Shown here: positions 6,397-8,426 of the stretch, piece by piece
Layout of the letters: each line of letters begins with the position of its first letter
Numbering within the stretch: position 1 is the first letter of the stretch
Position numbers and translations under genes: made by a program
From: Suilimivivens sp963638365
GTDB lineage: Bacteria > Bacillota > Clostridia > Lachnospirales > Lachnospiraceae
NCBI GenBank assembly: GCA_963638365.1
Contig: CAVHRK010000004.1
Span: 1-8,426, forward strand
DNA: 8,426 bases
Direction: 5' to 3'
Notes under the pieces: model-generated
What the model was told of the DNA's origin: nothing
Databases searched by the model: none
The model's input: only the letters and a program-made list of their open reading frames with translations

Positions 6397-8331
6397 TTAA
6401 TATAACTCCTTAACCCATACTAACATTTCTCCCGGTGTTCGATTACACCAGTAAGCATAGGGTATAAAAGTAAATTCTGCCTCTTTCCATACTGGTTTCT
6501 GCTCTCCATATAGGATGTCTTCATCCCAGGTTGATATTTCCTGCCGCATACCAGTACCCCTGATAATTGTAGTACCTCTCAATAATTTGCCATCATAACT
6601 TTCCTGAAGACTCTTTCCATCTAAATAGCATGCCGTTAAATTTTTTCCGTTATCCTCTTCTTCCATACAATATACAATCGGCCCCTTCATTATTGCTATT
6701 TTTCCGACATTTTCCCGAACCCGGGGATTACTCCTTACCACACGGGGTCTAATCTCCATATGAAAGAAAATACTGGTTTTTGTTCCCTTTACAGGTACTT
6801 CGACATATCCTTTTTCATGTTTTCCATTCCATATCTCTCCATTTAATTCCACCCGATATTCTGTAACATAACCGGGAATTCTCATATAAATTTTTCCTTC
6901 ATACATAGCATCCGCATGAATTTCCATATACACATCGCCATTATTAGGAAATTTTGTTTCTACACAAACCTTTACTTCAGAATTATCAAGAAATAAACGT
7001 GTTTCTGTTGAAATATAAAGATTCCAGTAAATACTTTTTCCCGCATAAAAAGCTATATACTCCCCAAGTGAAGCAAGTGTCCTTGCAATATTGGGTGGAC
7101 AACATGCAACACCAAACCATTTCTGACGTACTGGTTTCACATGTTCCCGGTAGGTACGCTCTATACAGTTCTCTGGCTTCACCTCCAAAGGATTCACATA
7201 AAAGAAACTCTTACCATCCATTCCAATTCCGGCTAGCACTGTATTATATAAAGCCAGTTCTACTACATCCATATATGATGCATCCGCTGTAATTTCACTT
7301 AACTTTCTGGAAAACAATGCTAACCCAATTGAAGCACAGGATTCCGAATAATTACAATCATTTGGTAAGTCATAATCTGTTGTAAATCGTTCCAAAAGAC
7401 CAGAACTTCCAATACTACCCGTAATATACATCCGACGCCCTGTAATATTTTTCCAAAGTGTATGACATACATCCAGCAATTCCTTATCTTTCGTTGCTTC
7501 TGCAACATCTGCCATAGCGGAATACATATAAGTAGCACGAACAGCATGCCCCTCGGCTGTTTTTTGTTGTCTTATAGGCAGGTGACATTGGGAGTATTTC
7601 CGATCATAGTTTTTAAATTCTGGGAAAATCTCTCTATATTCCGGATTGCTTTTTTCTTTTGTAAAAAAATCCGGTTCTCTGCCACGACGTTCCAGAAACA
7701 TACTGGCCTGTTTCAGATATTTCTCTCTTCCAGTAACCCGAAATAACTTTATAAGTCCCAGTTCCACTTCCTGATGTCCCGGATAAGCATCTGCATGTCC
7801 ATTTTCAGAAAAAATTTGACAAATTAAGTCAGCAAAACGACACATGATTTGTAAAAACTTTTCTTTTCCCGTTGCCTGATAATAAGCCACAGCTGCCTCC
7901 ATCAGATGCCCTGCCGTATAAAGTTCATGTCCTTCTCTCAGATTTGTAAATCTTTTTCCTTTCTCCTTAATCGTATAGTAAGTATTAATATATCCATCCT
8001 TCCACTGTGCTTTTCCTATCAAATCTATTACTTCATCTGCACGTTTCTCCCACATAGGATTTCTTTCTCGCATTAGAACATAAGACAAAGCCTCCAACCA
8101 CTTTGCTACATCTGTATCCTGGAAAACTGCTCCATAAAACTCTCCTTCTTCTAAGCCTGCTGCAATTCTAAAATTCTGAATACAATGGCTGGTCTCCACA
8201 CCTTCCAGTTCATCATTCAAAATTGCCCATTGATAGGGAATTACTTCCTTCAACACCAAATCAAGATACCTGTTCCAAAATTGATCATTTATTCTTATAT
8301 CCTTCAGTGAAATTAGATGTAATCTCTCCAT
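6397..8331 (-). CDS. GH127 family glycoside hydrolase, probable beta-L-arabinofuranosidase (DUF1680, HypBA1-like)
   Basis: The enzyme is predicted to release L-arabinose from non-reducing beta-L-arabinofuranosides in the cytoplasm. The product is 644 residues, close to the 658 of Bifidobacterium longum HypBA1. All key active-site elements known for that enzyme are present (numbering from the ATG at 8331): acid/base-type Glu314 in LLERFTTDYDLPND, zinc-site Glu330 and Cys332 in SESCAS, and the Cys410-Cys411 pair in ACCPPN, the first being the expected nucleophile. Histidines at 135 (GHELY), 186 (PGHQEVELG) and 262 (EGHAVRATY) match substrate-contact positions. The (alpha/alpha)6 catalytic domain spans about 5-430, and beta-sandwich domains fill the C-terminal third. 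No signal peptide is visible. The ATG at 8331 was chosen over an in-frame TTG at 8349 and ATG at 8337 because GGAG sits 7 nt before it. It is the first gene of the operon. Other GH127 members can act on different sugars, so the substrate is probable rather than certain. Confidence 0.9.
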   Translation of the reverse strand: MERLHLISLKDIRINDQFWNRYLDLVLKEVIPYQWAILNDELEGVETSHCIQNFRIAAGLEEGEFYGAVFQDTDVAKWLEALSYVLMRERNPMWEKRADEVIDLIGKAQWKDGYINTYYTIKEKGKRFTNLREGHELYTAGHLMEAAVAYYQATGKEKFLQIMCRFADLICQIFSENGHADAYPGHQEVELGLIKLFRVTGREKYLKQASMFLERRGREPDFFTKEKSNPEYREIFPEFKNYDRKYSQCHLPIRQQKTAEGHAVRATYMYSAMADVAEATKDKELLDVCHTLWKNITGRRMYITGSIGSSGLLERFTTDYDLPNDCNYSESCASIGLALFSRKLSEITADASYMDVVELALYNTVLAGIGMDGKSFFYVNPLEVKPENCIERTYREHVKPVRQKWFGVACCPPNIARTLASLGEYIAFYAGKSIYWNLYISTETRLFLDNSEVKVCVETKFPNNGDVYMEIHADAMYEGKIYMRIPGYVTEYRVELNGEIWNGKHEKGYVEVPVKGTKTSIFFHMEIRPRVVRSNPRVRENVGKIAIMKGPIVYCMEEEDNGKNLTACYLDGKSLQESYDGKLLRGTTIIRGTGMRQEISTWDEDILYGEQKPVWKEAEFTFIPYAYWCNRTPGEMLVWVKELY

Positions 8332-8338
8332 TCTCATT

Positions 8339-8342
8339 CTCC
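8339..8342 (-). promoter_or_regulatory. Ribosome binding site deciding the GH127 start
   Basis: GGAG lies 7 nt before ATG 8331. The in-frame ATG at 8337 is only 1 nt from this site, and the TTG at 8349 lies upstream of it, so both are poor starts. The choice adds or removes at most six residues (MKWRMR) and does not affect the conserved fold. Confidence 0.75.
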
Positions 8343-8378
8343 ATTTCAATGATATGTTTACTCAACTTATAAAACTGA

Positions 8379-8411
8379 ATTATAATGATTATACGTTTAA
8401 TCACATGTTAA
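8379..8411 (-). promoter_or_regulatory. Predicted promoter region of the arabinoside operon
   Basis: On the leftward strand a -35-like TTAACA (8411-8406, five of six to consensus) is followed at 18 nt by a weak -10-like CATTAT (8387-8382). Two perfect TATAAT hexamers (8393-8388 and 8384-8379) also occur, but neither has a good -35 at 16-18 nt. The exact promoter is therefore uncertain. Any of these choices would start the transcript about 30-45 nt before the GH127 ribosome site and would place the 18-bp palindrome over the -10 or in the spacer, the usual position for repression. The rest of 8332-8426 is AT-rich leader with no other structure seen. Confidence 0.5.
8386..8403. promoter_or_regulatory. 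Candidate operator for the LacI-family regulator
   Basis: TGATTATACGTTTAATCA is an 18-bp palindrome centred on C-G (8394/8395), with eight of nine base pairs symmetric; only the T/T pair at 8392/8397 breaks it. An even-length palindrome with a central CG is the hallmark of LacI/GalR-family operators. It overlaps the predicted core promoter of the operon. It is not a good CcpA cre site, because the TG and CA at the outer cre positions are missing. No second copy was seen beside the regulator gene. The symmetry is seen directly; the binding protein is inferred. Confidence 0.65.
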
Positions 8412-8414
8412 CAT
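8405..8414. repeat. Short perfect palindrome ATGTTAACAT next to the operator
   Basis: This 10-bp perfect inverted repeat ends 1 nt from the candidate operator and contains the -35-like TTAACA. It may be an accessory half-site for a second factor or simply an AT-rich chance palindrome. It is too short to make a stable hairpin and lacks the central CG of LacI-family sites. Confidence 0.3.
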
Positions 8415-8426
8415 AGTCTATTAATA

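Noticed and set aside
8285..8344. 19-codon leader ORF starting at ATG 8344 on the minus strand, overlapping the GH127 start
   Set aside because: No ribosome site precedes it, its composition is just the shifted GH127 frame, and it has no recognisable attenuator features.
8386..8403. Reading the promoter palindrome as a CcpA cre site
   Set aside because: The central AACGT fits, but the required outer TG and CA at cre positions are absent; the longer 18-bp symmetry fits a pathway-specific LacI-type protein better.

Overview
The window looks like a carbohydrate-utilisation locus from a low-GC Gram-positive gut-type anaerobe, most plausibly a Lachnospiraceae/Clostridia member. The grounds are AT-rich DNA, strong AGGAG-type ribosome sites before every gene, a lipoprotein sugar-binding protein with a long Ser/Thr/Glu linker, and a CUT1-type ABC importer without its own ATPase. 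This taxonomic guess is inference; no rRNA or marker gene is present.

Layout: a LacI-family regulator reads rightward (123-1166). Facing it, a compact five-gene operon reads leftward from a promoter/operator region at the right edge (about 8332-8426). In transcription order the operon encodes a GH127-type beta-L-arabinofuranosidase (6397-8331), a 704-residue protein that I read as an unassigned (alpha/alpha)6-barrel glycosidase-like enzyme (4259-6373), a sugar-binding lipoprotein (2902-4257), a MalF-type permease (1984-2844) and a MalG-type permease (1163-1987). Gene gaps are 23 nt, 1 nt, 57 nt (holding a GC-rich hairpin) and a 4-nt ATGA overlap. The last permease gene and the regulator gene converge and overlap by 4 bp at their stop codons, leaving no room for a terminator between them.

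How it probably works: the lipoprotein captures an oligosaccharide outside the cell and the two permeases import it, powered by a shared ATPase encoded elsewhere (MsmK/MsmX type). The two enzymes have no signal peptides and so should act on the imported sugar in the cytoplasm. GH127 would remove beta-linked L-arabinofuranose. The 704-residue enzyme would cut a second, unknown linkage. The LacI-family protein probably represses the operon through an 18-bp CG-centred imperfect palindrome (8386-8403) in the operon promoter.

The most interesting items are the unassigned 704-residue enzyme paired with GH127, the predicted operator and its match to an unusual recognition-helix residue in the regulator, and the terminator-free convergent overlap. 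No RNA genes, mobile elements, CRISPR arrays or pseudogenes were seen, and all six genes appear intact.
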